Assembly (NCBI GenBank): GCA_002479765.1
Contig: DLOZ01000018.1
Coordinates: 103,704-167,703, forward strand
Direction of reading: 5' to 3'
Source: Sphingomonadales bacterium UBA7471
Lineage (GTDB): Bacteria; Pseudomonadota; Alphaproteobacteria; Sphingomonadales; Sphingomonadaceae
Length of the DNA: 64,000 nucleotides
In this document: positions 1 to 9,274 of the stretch, one piece after another
Position numbering within the stretch: position 1 is the first letter of the stretch
Layout: each line of letters opens with the position of its first letter
Notes under the pieces: model-generated
What the model was told of the DNA's origin: nothing
Seen by the model: only the letters and a program-made list of their open reading frames with translations
Databases searched by the model: none
Translations under genes and position numbers: made by a program

Positions 1-122
1 GGCACGGGGAGGGGGACCATCCGAAGGATATTGGAGGGGGTTGTCGGCATCAAGCGACGTGGAAGGCGAAGCCCCCCCTCCGTCACTCGCTTCGCGAGCG
101 CCACCTCCCCGTTCCGGGGAGG
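1..122. repeat. Palindromic GC-rich element inserted in frame within glyS
   Basis: This stretch reads like the intergenic palindromic elements of sphingomonads but lies inside glyS. Bases 104-110 (cctcccc) and 116-122 (ggggagg) form a perfect 7-bp stem with a 5-base loop, and a second small palindrome sits around ctcgcttcgcgag at 86-99. In the glyS frame it encodes a Gly/Ser/Pro-rich stretch with no stop. The element continues past the left edge, so its full length is unknown. A protein-coding palindromic insert, like the Rickettsia palindromic elements, is an inference. Confidence 0.65.
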
Positions 123-1245
123 ATTTGACAATGCCTTCTTCGACCAACCAGCGCGCCAGCTTGGCAACGCGTTCGACCTTGTCGGCGACGCTGCCCAATT
201 TTTCGTGGAACGTGATTTGCGCAAGCTTCGTGGCCTGATCGTCCAACGCGACCTTCAGGTCCTGTTCCCAGAAGAATTTCGCATCGGATAGGCGCGCGGC
301 AAGCACCTTTTCATTACCCGCAACAATCGCTGCGCCGCCGTCATGCGCATCAATGTTGGCCGTGCAGACAAAGGCGTTGGCAAGCTTGCCATTGCTGTCG
401 TGGCAGACAAAATATTTCTGGTTTACGCGCGCGGTCAGCTGAATAACTTCTTGCGGAACTTCCAAAAACGCGGGGTCGAAACGGCCAAGCATTGGCACGG
501 GCCATTCGGTCAGCCCGGCATTTTCGACGACCAGCCCTTCATCCTCAACCAATGTCAGCCCTGCGGCCGCAGCAGCCGCCTTTGCACCGTCGCGAATGAG
601 CGCGCAGCGTTCGGAGAAGTGCACGAGAACATGGGCCTCGCGAAGCTTTTCAGCATAATCGCCTGCGTTGCCAATAGTGACAGGGCCGCTGTGGTGGAAC
701 CGGTGTCCCATCGTCGCCGTGCCGCTGAAGATACCTTCGATCTCGCATGGCACGACATCATTGCCCAGTATCGCGACGATGCCTTGCAATGGGCGGACCC
801 AGCGCAGACTTTCCGTCGAAGCCGACCCCGCGCCCCAGCGTTGTGACTTTGGCCATGGGAACGCACGGATAATCGCCGGAATCGCCTCGGCCAGAACATC
901 AGCGGTCTGACGCCCTGCCTTTTCCACGACCGCGAAATACACGCCATCGCGTTCGATCAGCTGATCTTGCGTCAGGCCGGTTTTGCGGAGGAAACCCTCC
1001 ATCGCCTGCGGCGGCGCGCCGACTTTTGGGCCTTTGGTTTCTTCGGAAACCGCGTCTGTCGCCAGCGGTAGCCCCGTCGCAATCAACGCCAAGCGACGCG
1101 GTGTGGCAAAGGTTTCAACCGAAGCCGCAGCCAGCCCGGCCTTGGCCAGCGCGTCGTTGAACAAGCGCGCCAAATCTTCCTTGGCCTTAACCTGCATCCG
1201 CGCAGGGATTTCTTCAGAGCGAAGTTCCAGCAGAAAATCGGTCAT
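1..1245 (-). CDS. glyS: Glycyl-tRNA synthetase beta subunit, 5' part (runs off the window)
   Basis: Beta chain of the bacterial alpha2beta2 glycyl-tRNA synthetase, which charges tRNA-Gly in the cytoplasm. The reading frame opens with MTDFLLELRSEEIPARM, the typical GlyS start, and stays open for 415 codons to the window edge; the family is usually close to 700 residues. Readable family segments include FPWPKSQRWG and the RFDPAFLEVPQEV region. It lies downstream of glyQ on the same strand, with about 118 bases between them that hold a palindromic repeat. The odd part is the last ~40 visible codons: after LARWLVEEGIV the protein turns into low-complexity SSPERGGGARASDGGG, encoded by a palindromic element that keeps the frame open. 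The gene is partial only because of the window edge. Confidence 0.93.
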   Translation of the reverse strand, partial: MTDFLLELRSEEIPARMQVKAKEDLARLFNDALAKAGLAAASVETFATPRRLALIATGLPLATDAVSEETKGPKVGAPPQAMEGFLRKTGLTQDQLIERDGVYFAVVEKAGRQTADVLAEAIPAIIRAFPWPKSQRWGAGSASTESLRWVRPLQGIVAILGNDVVPCEIEGIFSGTATMGHRFHHSGPVTIGNAGDYAEKLREAHVLVHFSERCALIRDGAKAAAAAAGLTLVEDEGLVVENAGLTEWPVPMLGRFDPAFLEVPQEVIQLTARVNQKYFVCHDSNGKLANAFVCTANIDAHDGGAAIVAGNEKVLAARLSDAKFFWEQDLKVALDDQATKLAQITFHEKLGSVADKVERVAKLARWLVEEGIVKSSPERGGGAREASDGGGASPSTSLDADNPLQYPSDGPPPRA

Positions 1246-1254
1246 GCCAAATCA

Positions 1255-1335
1255 CCGTCATGCTGAACTTGTTTCAGCATCTTAATTTCTCCGACGTTGC
1301 AGCAGTAAGACCCTGAAACAAGTTCAGGGTGACGG
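1255..1335. repeat. Intergenic nested palindromic repeat between glyQ and glyS
   Basis: Two 21-base palindromes, one at 1260-1280 (atgctgaa, cttgt, ttcagcat) and one at 1310-1330 (accctgaa, acaag, ttcagggt), are arranged as mirror images with ccgtca and tgacgg at the outer ends. The whole can fold into a long hairpin. Related copies occur at 12889-12981 and 13023-13043. This matches the tgaacttgtttcag class of dispersed repeats common in sphingomonads; a role as mRNA 3' stabiliser or terminator is only possible. Confidence 0.75.
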
Positions 1336-1363
1336 CTGTGGGGAGGATTTTGGGTGGACGCCA

Positions 1364-2251
1364 TCATGCCGTCCATCCGTTCTTTTCCATCCATGCCTGG
1401 CAGCTGCCTTTGGCGAGGTCGCGGACGCGGCCCATATAGCTGGCGCGTTCTTGCACGGAAATCACACCGCGCGCCTGAAGTATGTTGAAGATGTGGCTGG
1501 CCTTGATCGCCTGTTCATAGGCGGGAATGGGTAGGCTGCGCTCGAGGCAGTTTTCGCACTCGGCAGTCGCCTTTTTAAAGGCATCGAACAGCATGTCGGT
1601 GTCGGCCACCTCAAAATGATAGGTGCTCATCTGCCGCTCGTTTTCGCGGAAAACATCGCCATAGGTAATCGCCGGGCGATCCGCGGTGGCATTGTTATAC
1701 GCGAGGTCGAAAATGCTATCCTTGTTCTGGATATACATCGCCAGACGTTCCAGACCATAAGTCAACTCGCCCGAGACCGGCTTGCAATCAAACCCGCCCA
1801 TTTGTTGGAAATAGGTGAACTGCGTGACTTCCATGCCGTCACACCAGACTTCCCAGCCAAGGCCCCATGCACCCAGCGTCGGGCTTTCCCAGTCGTCTTC
1901 GACAAAGCGGATGTCGTGCAGCAACGGATCAATGCCAATGGCCTTGAGCGAGCCCAAATACAGGTCCTGAAGGTCCGGCGGGCTTGGTTTCAAAATCACC
2001 TGATACTGGTAATAGGCGCCGAGCCGGTTCGGGTTTTCGCCATAGCGCCCATCGGTTGGGCGGCGCGACGGCTGCACGAATGCGGCATTCCACGGATCAG
2101 GGCCAAGTGCGCGCAAAGTGGTCGCGGTGTGGAAGGTACCGGCACCCATTTCCATATCATAAGGCTGCAATATCGCGCAGCCTTGCTTGCCCCAATAATC
2201 ATGGAGGGTGAGGATCAGGTCCTGAAAACTAAGTGGTGCGATGTCGGACAT
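1364..2251 (-). CDS. glyQ: Glycyl-tRNA synthetase alpha subunit
   Basis: Catalytic alpha chain of the heterotetrameric glycyl-tRNA synthetase. The 295-residue product matches the usual family length. It contains the strongly conserved opening [19 protein letters not shown], the segment [21 protein letters not shown] that belongs to the ATP and glycine site, [20 protein letters not shown], and [15 protein letters not shown]. The start at MSDIAPL fits the family. glyS follows on the same strand after a repeat-filled gap, so the two probably form one transcript. The 156-base region before the start is shared with the divergent XRE gene. Confidence 0.97.
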   Translation of the reverse strand: MSDIAPLSFQDLILTLHDYWGKQGCAILQPYDMEMGAGTFHTATTLRALGPDPWNAAFVQPSRRPTDGRYGENPNRLGAYYQYQVILKPSPPDLQDLYLGSLKAIGIDPLLHDIRFVEDDWESPTLGAWGLGWEVWCDGMEVTQFTYFQQMGGFDCKPVSGELTYGLERLAMYIQNKDSIFDLAYNNATADRPAITYGDVFRENERQMSTYHFEVADTDMLFDAFKKATAECENCLERSLPIPAYEQAIKASHIFNILQARGVISVQERASYMGRVRDLAKGSCQAWMEKNGWTA

Positions 2252-2407
2252 GGCCAGCCCTTGGCGGAGATAGGCGGCTAAATCAAGGTTCTGAAAAGCG
2301 CGCGTGCCGTTTTGTCAGTGACGCATAGCATTATGTAAGGTGTTGTTGACATTATGTGCGAATCGCAATAGTAAGGTTTACATGACACAAAGACATCATA
2401 ACCTGAC

Positions 2408-2620
2408 ATGAAAAATCAGCTGAAAGTTCTCCGCGCCATGCGGAACTGGAGCCAAGCCGATTTGGCCGAGCATCTTGATGTGTCGCGCCAAGCGGTCAAT
2501 GCCATCGAGACGGGGAAATATGACCCGTCGTTGCCGCTGGCGTTCAAGATTTCACGGCTGTTTGCATTGCCGATCGAGGAGATTTTCGATGACGAATTTA
2601 ACGGAGCGCATAATGACTGA
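2408..2620 (+). CDS. Small XRE-family helix-turn-helix regulator
   Basis: A 70-residue protein that is almost entirely a Cro/CI-type helix-turn-helix: WSQADLAEHLDVSRQAVNAIETGKYDPSLPLAFKISRLFALPIEEIF. The recognition helix is around residues 24-35. This short form resembles the YozG/YgzD class, which regulates an adjacent gene. Its tga stop at 2618-2620 overlaps the start of the next gene (atg at 2613) by 8 bases, so translation of the pair is coupled. A role as repressor of its own two-gene operon is inferred from that arrangement. Confidence 0.88.
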   Translation: MKNQLKVLRAMRNWSQADLAEHLDVSRQAVNAIETGKYDPSLPLAFKISRLFALPIEEIFDDEFNGAHND

Positions 2621-3266
2621 CGCTGATGACATGGCGAACAACAATGGACGCCGCAGAATGTGGATGATGTTTTCAGGCATCGGGATTGTTATAATGTCAG
2701 GCGCGATTACGGGAATTCTCTCGCAACGGGGTGCCAAAGGCGACGGTCCGCTCACCTCGCCCGATGTTGCAATATTGGGCCTCTTTGCTGCGGTCATTCT
2801 GGTGCTTGCGTTTGTGATCTGGAGGCTGTTTCAACAAACACAGCAAAGCGGTGAACGCGTGCCGCGCCGTGAGAAGTTGAACAATCGCATCATTTGGGGG
2901 TGCGGTATCTTTGGCGGGATCATTGGCCTTGTGCTGACTCTAACCGACAATATGGGCACCGCAAACGAGCCCAGCCTATTTGCAAGCGGTCCGATTTCGC
3001 CCGTGCTGGCGGTCATTCTTGCGGGTGCGATTGGCGTCGTCCTGCCTGCCATTACCTTTTACTGGCACAAGCATGTTGTCGATGAACAAGAGGATGCGGC
3101 CTATCGCGCTGGCGCACTGATCGCGATTTACGCTTTCTGGTTCATTGCGCCCGTTTGGTGGTTTCTGTGGCGGGGTGGCATTTTGCCATCACCCAATGGT
3201 GTCGCGCTTTATTTTATGACGGCTTTCATTGCGCTCATTGTCTGGTTCTGGAAGAAATATCGCTGA
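2613..3266 (+). CDS. Multi-pass membrane protein of unknown function
   Basis: 217 residues, with about six hydrophobic segments: roughly residues 17-37 (FSGIGIVIMSGAITGIL), 51-70, 93-113, 128-150, 167-186 (IAIYAFWFIAPVWWFLW) and 196-214. The start chosen is MTDADDMANNN, which overlaps the end of the XRE gene; a longer in-frame opening exists but would cover most of that gene. No catalytic motif is recognised. Small XRE regulators paired with a polytopic membrane protein are common, and the XRE protein probably controls this one. The function is unknown. Confidence 0.8.
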   Translation: MTDADDMANNNGRRRMWMMFSGIGIVIMSGAITGILSQRGAKGDGPLTSPDVAILGLFAAVILVLAFVIWRLFQQTQQSGERVPRREKLNNRIIWGCGIFGGIIGLVLTLTDNMGTANEPSLFASGPISPVLAVILAGAIGVVLPAITFYWHKHVVDEQEDAAYRAGALIAIYAFWFIAPVWWFLWRGGILPSPNGVALYFMTAFIALIVWFWKKYR

Positions 3267-3320
3267 TATTAAAATAATTTACATACAGTTGTTACTACGC
3301 GGACTTAAAGGAGAATATCT

Positions 3321-4274
3321 ATGCGTGTACGTTTAAAGTCCTTGCTTGCCGCGACCGCAACATGCGCGCTGGCATGGGCAATACCTGCCGCAGCGCAGAC
3401 CACGCCAACCGAGGCCCCCGCCAAAATCGAGGCACTTGCCCCCGTCAAAATTCCTGCCGTTAATATCAAGGATGTCGATCCCGCTTTGTGGGTGGTGAAG
3501 GATGAGGACACGACGGTGTACCTGTTCGGTTCCATCCATATTTTGAAGCCAGGTTTGGGTTGGTTTGACGACGGCGTCAAAGCCGCTTTTGACACATCGG
3601 ATCAGCTCATCCTTGAACTGGTCGAACCGTCCGCAGCGGAAAGCCAAGCGCTTTTTGGCAAATTGGCAATGGACCAGCAGGGCAAGACCCTGCGTTCCAA
3701 AATGACCGATGCGGACCGCGCGGTGTATGAAGCGGCCATGGGCAAACTTGGCCTTCCCGCCGCGGCTTTCGACCCGTTTGAGCCATGGGCAGCCGCGGTA
3801 ACGCTGTCGCTGGTCGCCATGCAAAAATCCGGCTTTGACCCCAATAGCGGCGTCGAAAAACAGCTAACGGCAGCGGCGAAGGGTAGCAACAAGCCCATCG
3901 CTGGACTTGAAACCATGGAATTCCAGCTTGGCGTGTTTGACGCCCTGCCAGAATCCGAACAAATTACTTTCGTGGTCGAAACCGCAAAGATGATTGATGA
4001 GGTGAGCAGCATGATGGACAAGATGGTCGACATGTGGGCATCGGCTGAAACCGAAAGCCTTGGCCAACTCATGAACGAGGGTCTGACCAGCCGCACCTTG
4101 TACGACGCCCTGCTGACGAAGCGGAATGCCAATTGGGCGAAATGGATTTCGGCGCGCATGGCAAAGCCCGGCGTGACATTCATCGCGGTGGGCGCAGGGC
4201 ATTTGGCTGGCCCGACCAGCGTTCAAAATCTGCTGCCTGCTTATGGCCTGAACGCAACGCGGGTGGCCTATTAA
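3321..4274 (+). CDS. TraB/GumN family exported protein
   Basis: 317 residues with a cleavable signal peptide (hydrophobic core around residues 5-22, cleavage probably after AAAQ at 26). The TraB/GumN fold is shown by YLFGSIHILKPG at about residues 67-78 and by the C-terminal GAGHLAGPTSVQNLL, whose paired GxxH motifs are the family's putative active site; relatives are metal-dependent Tiki-like proteases or are uncharacterised. It should act in the periplasm. A ribosome site (aaaggagaatatct) precedes the atg. It appears monocistronic, and its substrate is unknown. Confidence 0.85.
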   Translation: MRVRLKSLLAATATCALAWAIPAAAQTTPTEAPAKIEALAPVKIPAVNIKDVDPALWVVKDEDTTVYLFGSIHILKPGLGWFDDGVKAAFDTSDQLILELVEPSAAESQALFGKLAMDQQGKTLRSKMTDADRAVYEAAMGKLGLPAAAFDPFEPWAAAVTLSLVAMQKSGFDPNSGVEKQLTAAAKGSNKPIAGLETMEFQLGVFDALPESEQITFVVETAKMIDEVSSMMDKMVDMWASAETESLGQLMNEGLTSRTLYDALLTKRNANWAKWISARMAKPGVTFIAVGAGHLAGPTSVQNLLPAYGLNATRVAY

Positions 4275-4344
4275 GTTGTGATGTGTCACACATGTAAGGG
4301 CCTGACGATATGCGGTCGGGCCCTTAACGTTGAGCGGGATCGCA

Positions 4345-5070
4345 ATGGACAACACGCAACGCACCGATGGCGCTTATGCCGGGTCACTGGAAAGCACATA
4401 CTATCCGGGTCTTTGGCCCAGCGCCGGGTTTATCCTGCTCTATTTTGTGCTGCAGGGGGTGTGCACGGGCCTCATCATGGCCGCGACGGGAACGAGCAAT
4501 GCAATGCCCGTTGTGATTATCTTCGGCCTTGTTGCCGCCGCGATTGTGCAATTGTTCCTGATGTGGCTGTATCTGCGCAAGCAAGGGCGGATGGCGATAT
4601 TGGGGCTCAACAGTTTTGGCAAAATCCCGCTGCATCAAGCAGCGGCGCTTGCGGTCGTTGTGATCATGGCGGCCATGGCGTTCAATTATGTTTATGCGAC
4701 CTATGTCATTCCGGGTGTCGGAATGCAGGAGGAAATGGCCAAAATCCTCGCCGCCATACCGCGCACGCCCGTGAATATTGCCGCGATATTTTTCGCCATC
4801 GCGATTGCGGCGCCGATTGTTGAAGAATTGCTGTTCCGGGGCATGCTGCAAAATGCGGTTGCGAAATATGTGCCTTTTTGGGCGGCAATCCTGCTGTCAT
4901 CATTCCTGTTCGCGGTCGTGCATATGCAGCTTTATGCCATCCCCGGATTGATGTCGCTGAGCATCGCTTTTGGCTATCTCTACCACCGCACAGGATCGCT
5001 GCGCACCAACATCATTCTGCACATGGCGAACAATGCGTTTGCTTTGGTCATATCCCAAATTTTGCATTAA
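4345..5070 (+). CDS. CPBP-family intramembrane glutamic endopeptidase
   Basis: A 241-residue polytopic membrane protein with the three CPBP (Abi/Rce1-like) motifs: EELLFRG at about residues 160-166, a histidine in AVVHMQ near 193, and LHMANNAFAL near 225-234. These Glu and His residues form the active site of the Rce1/MroQ type. The atg at 4345 is preferred; a ttg at 4330 would add five residues. The gene overlaps the convergent LD-carboxypeptidase gene by four bases at the stops. The substrate is unknown; relatives mature peptides or prenylated proteins. Confidence 0.88.
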   Translation: MDNTQRTDGAYAGSLESTYYPGLWPSAGFILLYFVLQGVCTGLIMAATGTSNAMPVVIIFGLVAAAIVQLFLMWLYLRKQGRMAILGLNSFGKIPLHQAAALAVVVIMAAMAFNYVYATYVIPGVGMQEEMAKILAAIPRTPVNIAAIFFAIAIAAPIVEELLFRGMLQNAVAKYVPFWAAILLSSFLFAVVHMQLYAIPGLMSLSIAFGYLYHRTGSLRTNIILHMANNAFALVISQILH

Positions 5071-6116
5071 ACGACGACGGGCTCCAGCAAGCGCAGCGTT
5101 CCGGCATCGGCGTCAATTTCCGCCATGCCGCCAACGGGCAAGGTGAATTGGTCGGTAATATGCCCGAACCATGCCCCCTGATAGGCAGGAATGCCCAAGC
5201 CACCCAAATGCTGGGTGAGGACATCGTTCAACGTAAACGCCCCGTAGCTGGTGCCCTTGTTGACGCAGTCGGTGCATTGACCAAAGACAACGCCTTTCAA
5301 ATTTTTCAGCACGCCCGCCTGCCCCAATTGCGTGAGCATCCGGTCGATGCGATATTCCGCCTCTTCCACATCTTCGAGGAACAAGATCGCGCCATTAAAG
5401 TCCGGCAAATACGGCGTTCCGGCAAGCGCAGTCAGCACGGTGAGGTTACCGCCAAGCAGCTTCCCCTGCGCCTTGCCCCTGCCCGTGCCCAAAACGCGTG
5501 TGCGCCAGCGACGCTGGGTCAGCCGGTCCTCGTCGCCCTGTGGGTTAACAAATGAGGGCGTGCCCGCATCAAAGGCGATTTCGCGGTATATGTCCCATGA
5601 TGCCTTGCCCCATGCACTGCCCGCATTTGGCCCATGCAAGGTCACAAAGCCGCCCTTTGCCGCAATCGCCATATGCAGAGCGGTGATGTCGCTAAAGCCC
5701 GTCAGCAACTTCGGATTGGCGCGAATGATGTTCCAATCGAGATAGGGCAGAAGCCGTGCGCTGCCCCATCCGCCACGCACGGCAAATATCGCCTTCACAT
5801 CCTTGTCCGCAAACATCGCATCAATGTCGGCCGCGCGGTCCTTGTCCTGCCCGGCAAGATAGCCGTAGCGGTTCAACACATGCGGCGCCCGTTTGGGCTT
5901 CAGCCCCATCGCGATGATGGCTTCTTCAACCAACTGGATCTGGAACGGCTCGTCACTGGCGGATGCTGGTTCAATGAGCCCGACGGTATCGCCGACGCGC
6001 AAACGCGATGGCTTGCGCGCGCCTTTTGTGTCAGGCGAAGCCGCCAAAAGCGGTGGGGCCGACAGCATTGCCGCCAGCCCCGCCATAATCTGACGCCGAG
6101 TTGCATTCATATCCAT
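5067..6116 (-). CDS. Exported LD-carboxypeptidase (peptidase S66, LdcA/MccF-like)
   Basis: 349 residues of the S66 serine peptidase family, which trims the terminal D-alanine from muropeptide tetrapeptides or, in the MccF branch, cleaves microcin C-type conjugates. The nucleophile serine is S142 in LLTGFSDIT. The acidic partner lies in LFLEDVEEAEYRID (about 245-255) and the histidine in WFGHITDQFTLPVG near 320. The N-terminus (NATRRQIMAGLAAMLSAPPLLAAS) looks like a Tat signal, so the enzyme should be exported, unlike classical cytoplasmic LdcA. It starts 17 bases after the upstream TonB receptor on the same strand, suggesting uptake and trimming of a peptide ligand. Confidence 0.88.
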   Translation of the reverse strand: MDMNATRRQIMAGLAAMLSAPPLLAASPDTKGARKPSRLRVGDTVGLIEPASASDEPFQIQLVEEAIIAMGLKPKRAPHVLNRYGYLAGQDKDRAADIDAMFADKDVKAIFAVRGGWGSARLLPYLDWNIIRANPKLLTGFSDITALHMAIAAKGGFVTLHGPNAGSAWGKASWDIYREIAFDAGTPSFVNPQGDEDRLTQRRWRTRVLGTGRGKAQGKLLGGNLTVLTALAGTPYLPDFNGAILFLEDVEEAEYRIDRMLTQLGQAGVLKNLKGVVFGQCTDCVNKGTSYGAFTLNDVLTQHLGGLGIPAYQGAWFGHITDQFTLPVGGMAEIDADAGTLRLLEPVVV

Positions 6117-6133
6117 ACCCGGCGTTCCTTTGC

Positions 6134-9088
6134 TTAGAACTTCGCTTCGATCGACAATGTGAACGACCGGCCACGTGGATCGGCAACGCGTGGTTCCCAG
6201 CTGGAGCCGGCACCGGTATTGCTGTCATAGGTGATCGCAAATGGCGGATCGGTGTCGAACACGTTCCGCACGCCAGCGGTCAGACGATATTGCTTGAGCA
6301 GATCGACGCTCACCGACGTGTTATAGGTGACATAAGATTTTACCTTCGGGTTGAAATCCGGACGGACCACTGTGCCATTGGCGATGCCTGGCAATGCCTG
6401 GTTTGCGTAACCGTCGCGATAGATTTGCGAGAAGTTAAAGGTGAAGTCATCTTTTGTGTAAGACACAAAGGCGCTGTGCTTCCACTTGAGGCCCAAATCG
6501 CCTGCAAAGGTGAAGCGGCCGATCAAGCTGGATCCGAACGGTGCCGATGGCAGAAACTTCTCACGCTTTTTCAGCAGATAGGTTCCGTCCAAACCACCGG
6601 TAATCACACCACCGAACGCATCCATGCCGCCACGCAACGCAACTTCAAGACCCTCTGTCCGGCGCGCACCGATATTGTCGGCGCGCAGGTCAATGAGCGT
6701 GATGATGTTGTTCGTGCGCGTCACCCGATCAGGAAAGTAGCTGATATTATCTAGCAACTGACGCAGCGTCAGGGCACCAATGGTGTCGTCAACGGCGATC
6801 GACCAGTAATCGACCGAGGCGCTGAAACGGCTCGATGGTTGCAGAACAACGCCAATGCTGTGCTGCTTCGATGTTTCTGGCCCAAGGTTCAGGTTACCGC
6901 CCGAAAGCGTCTCTGGCGTAATCGCTGCACAGCCCGGAAGCGTGCTGACCGCACCCGTTGCGCAGGTGGTTGGATCCACCAAAGTGTTGCCGGGGTTTGG
7001 TGATTGCGTGACGCCGTTGAAAATCTGGTTGAACGCAGGAACGCGGAAGCCCGTGTTGAAGGACCCACGGAACATCAGCCAATCAAGCGGGCGGTACTTT
7101 GCCGAAATCTTCGGATTAACCGTCGAACCAAAGCCGCTATAATCATCCAGACGAACGGCACCGGTTACTTCAAGCGCTTCAATAACCGGCACAAGCACTT
7201 CGGCATAAGCCGCTTTCACCGTGCGGTTTTTCGGGGTCAGCGCATTGTTATTGTCAAAGGCCACGTTGAAAATGTCTGGCGTTCCGGTGACGGCAGCTGG
7301 CGAACCATTGAAGCTATATGTTTCGCGGCGATAATCCACGCCAAGCGCGACCTGAACGGTGCCGCCGGGCAGATCAAACAGCGATCCGGAAACCGAACCA
7401 TCGAGTTGCTTCACTTCATATTTACCGCCGTACAGCGTTACGCCTTCGGCAGAAATGGCTTTAAGGCCGGCAAGTGCCGCATCAGATTGCGTCAATGAAA
7501 ACGGGTTCAGAATACCGCTGTTCAACAGGCCAACAATGCCAGGCTGCGTTGCGCCGGGCGCTATTGGTGCGCGTGGATCAATGCCGCCAGATACGGCGCC
7601 CGTCACACCCGATGCCGCCGCTGCTGCGGCCGAGGCGAAGGTTCCACGATAATGGTAGCCAGTACCCAATACCGACGTCGATTGGCTGCGGGCGTATGAT
7701 CCGCCGGCGCGATAATCCCAGCCATCCCACAATGGACCTTCGGCACCCAAAGCGGCGCGTAAGGTTTTTGTGTTGGTTTCATATTCACGCACGTCGCATG
7801 ACGTACAACGCCAGCGATACGAAATCGGCTTGCCATAATTGACTGCGATTTGCGGGAAAACGGCAAGCAGCCTGTTGTACACGTCATTATAGGTCGATGC
7901 TGTCGTTGTGTTCAGCGGATAATATAATGGCAAGGTTGTGGCGTTGCCCGAATATTGGTTGTTCGAAAAACGCTTCGAAGAATCGGCGTCTGAACCTGTG
8001 ATTTCCGCATAAATTTGATTGTCGCCAAGTTTCACAGTTGCGCGTCCATAATAGGTCAGCGTTTCCAATGGCTGCTGAAGAACTGCGGCGCGGCCGGTGT
8101 CCCACGCACAAGCAAAACGTGCCGAAGTATTGGCCCACAATTGGTCATCATATGCCATGCCCCCGTCCATGGATGCGCAACCTGCGCCGCCAGGAAGATC
8201 GAGGATGTTGATACCGCCATTCGCAGGAACAGTGGCCCCAGCCTCAAGCAAAGTAACACCGCTTAAAAGCGAACCGGTCGGCGCAAAGATCGCGTTTGAA
8301 CCTGTGGCGAACGCTGTCGCAATTGGCGTTCCACGCGTATCGACCGAAAGGCCGCGATTGGGCTGGTTGCCGTTTACAAAGCTGCGCTCAGAACCTTTCA
8401 GGGCTTTATTGACGCTTCTGCTGACGGTGGCCAAAATGTTGAAGCCGTCTTCGTCCAGGTCGCCATAACCACCCGTCGCCGACAGACGATAAATCGCGCC
8501 GCCGCCGGCTTCGGTTACGTCCGTGAAGGCGTTAAGCGCGAGGCCCTGGAAATTTGTTTTGGTGATGAAGTTGATAACACCGCCAATTGCATCGGTCCCG
8601 TAAATGGCCGACGCGCCGTCTTTCAGCACTTCAACCCGCTCAAGCGCAGCCATCGGAATTTGGTTCACATCGACCGCTGAACCCGTCAGGCCGTGCGCTG
8701 CGACGCGGCGTCCATTGAGCAGCACCAATGTCGATGCCGAACCCTGGCCACGCAAGTTGGCTGCCGACAGGCCGTTGGTGCCGCGCTGCGCACCCGATGT
8801 TACATCCGCATTGGACGCGAGGTTATCCGCACCATTGCCGTTGGTCGACAGGTAAGAGATGAGCTGTTCAGGGCTGTTAATGCCTTCGCGTGTCAGATCG
8901 TCGGTGCTGATAATCTGCAACGGCAGCGCGCTCTTGGCCGGATCCTGCTTGATGCGCGAACCGGTTACGATGATTGCTGCGCCGTCATCCACGGTTTCAG
9001 CCGCGGTTGGCGGCGATGCATCCTGCGCAAAGGCAGGCGCGGTGAGGCACGTCGCCAACAACAAAATCGCGGTTTTTGAATATTTCAT
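6134..9088 (-). CDS. TonB-dependent outer membrane receptor
   Basis: A 984-residue receptor with signal peptide (MKYSKTAILLLATCLTAPAFA), an energy-coupling segment near AAIIVTGSRI (residues ~38-47), a plug domain with LVLLNGRRVAAHG and VEVLKDGASAIYGTDAIGGVIN, and a long beta-barrel ending in LSIEAKF with the usual terminal phenylalanine. It belongs to the large sphingomonad class of nutrient receptors rather than the siderophore class. It is followed after 17 bases by an exported LD-carboxypeptidase, so a peptide or cell-wall fragment is a reasonable guess for the ligand. A divergent Rrf2 regulator lies upstream. Confidence 0.94.
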   Translation of the reverse strand: MKYSKTAILLLATCLTAPAFAQDASPPTAAETVDDGAAIIVTGSRIKQDPAKSALPLQIISTDDLTREGINSPEQLISYLSTNGNGADNLASNADVTSGAQRGTNGLSAANLRGQGSASTLVLLNGRRVAAHGLTGSAVDVNQIPMAALERVEVLKDGASAIYGTDAIGGVINFITKTNFQGLALNAFTDVTEAGGGAIYRLSATGGYGDLDEDGFNILATVSRSVNKALKGSERSFVNGNQPNRGLSVDTRGTPIATAFATGSNAIFAPTGSLLSGVTLLEAGATVPANGGINILDLPGGAGCASMDGGMAYDDQLWANTSARFACAWDTGRAAVLQQPLETLTYYGRATVKLGDNQIYAEITGSDADSSKRFSNNQYSGNATTLPLYYPLNTTTASTYNDVYNRLLAVFPQIAVNYGKPISYRWRCTSCDVREYETNTKTLRAALGAEGPLWDGWDYRAGGSYARSQSTSVLGTGYHYRGTFASAAAAAASGVTGAVSGGIDPRAPIAPGATQPGIVGLLNSGILNPFSLTQSDAALAGLKAISAEGVTLYGGKYEVKQLDGSVSGSLFDLPGGTVQVALGVDYRRETYSFNGSPAAVTGTPDIFNVAFDNNNALTPKNRTVKAAYAEVLVPVIEALEVTGAVRLDDYSGFGSTVNPKISAKYRPLDWLMFRGSFNTGFRVPAFNQIFNGVTQSPNPGNTLVDPTTCATGAVSTLPGCAAITPETLSGGNLNLGPETSKQHSIGVVLQPSSRFSASVDYWSIAVDDTIGALTLRQLLDNISYFPDRVTRTNNIITLIDLRADNIGARRTEGLEVALRGGMDAFGGVITGGLDGTYLLKKREKFLPSAPFGSSLIGRFTFAGDLGLKWKHSAFVSYTKDDFTFNFSQIYRDGYANQALPGIANGTVVRPDFNPKVKSYVTYNTSVSVDLLKQYRLTAGVRNVFDTDPPFAITYDSNTGAGSSWEPRVADPRGRSFTLSIEAKF

Positions 9089-9274
9089 ATTATCCCCCGG
9101 TTATTTTGGCCCACCCCTGAGCCTCGTTTACCATCGCACGCTATGCCGACACCTTTTGCAATGCAACTGCATTTGAACGCAGATCGGCCAGAATCGCGGG
9201 GCGAAATTCAAACTATTGCTACTTTGTCTACTTGCTGGGTTGAAAAAACAGGCCATCCGGCGCACAAGCAAATC

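Noticed and set aside
1..1245. glyS as a pseudogene because of the odd low-complexity end
   Set aside because: The frame stays open through the whole element to the window edge with no stop or shift, and the rest is a normal GlyS N-terminal half.
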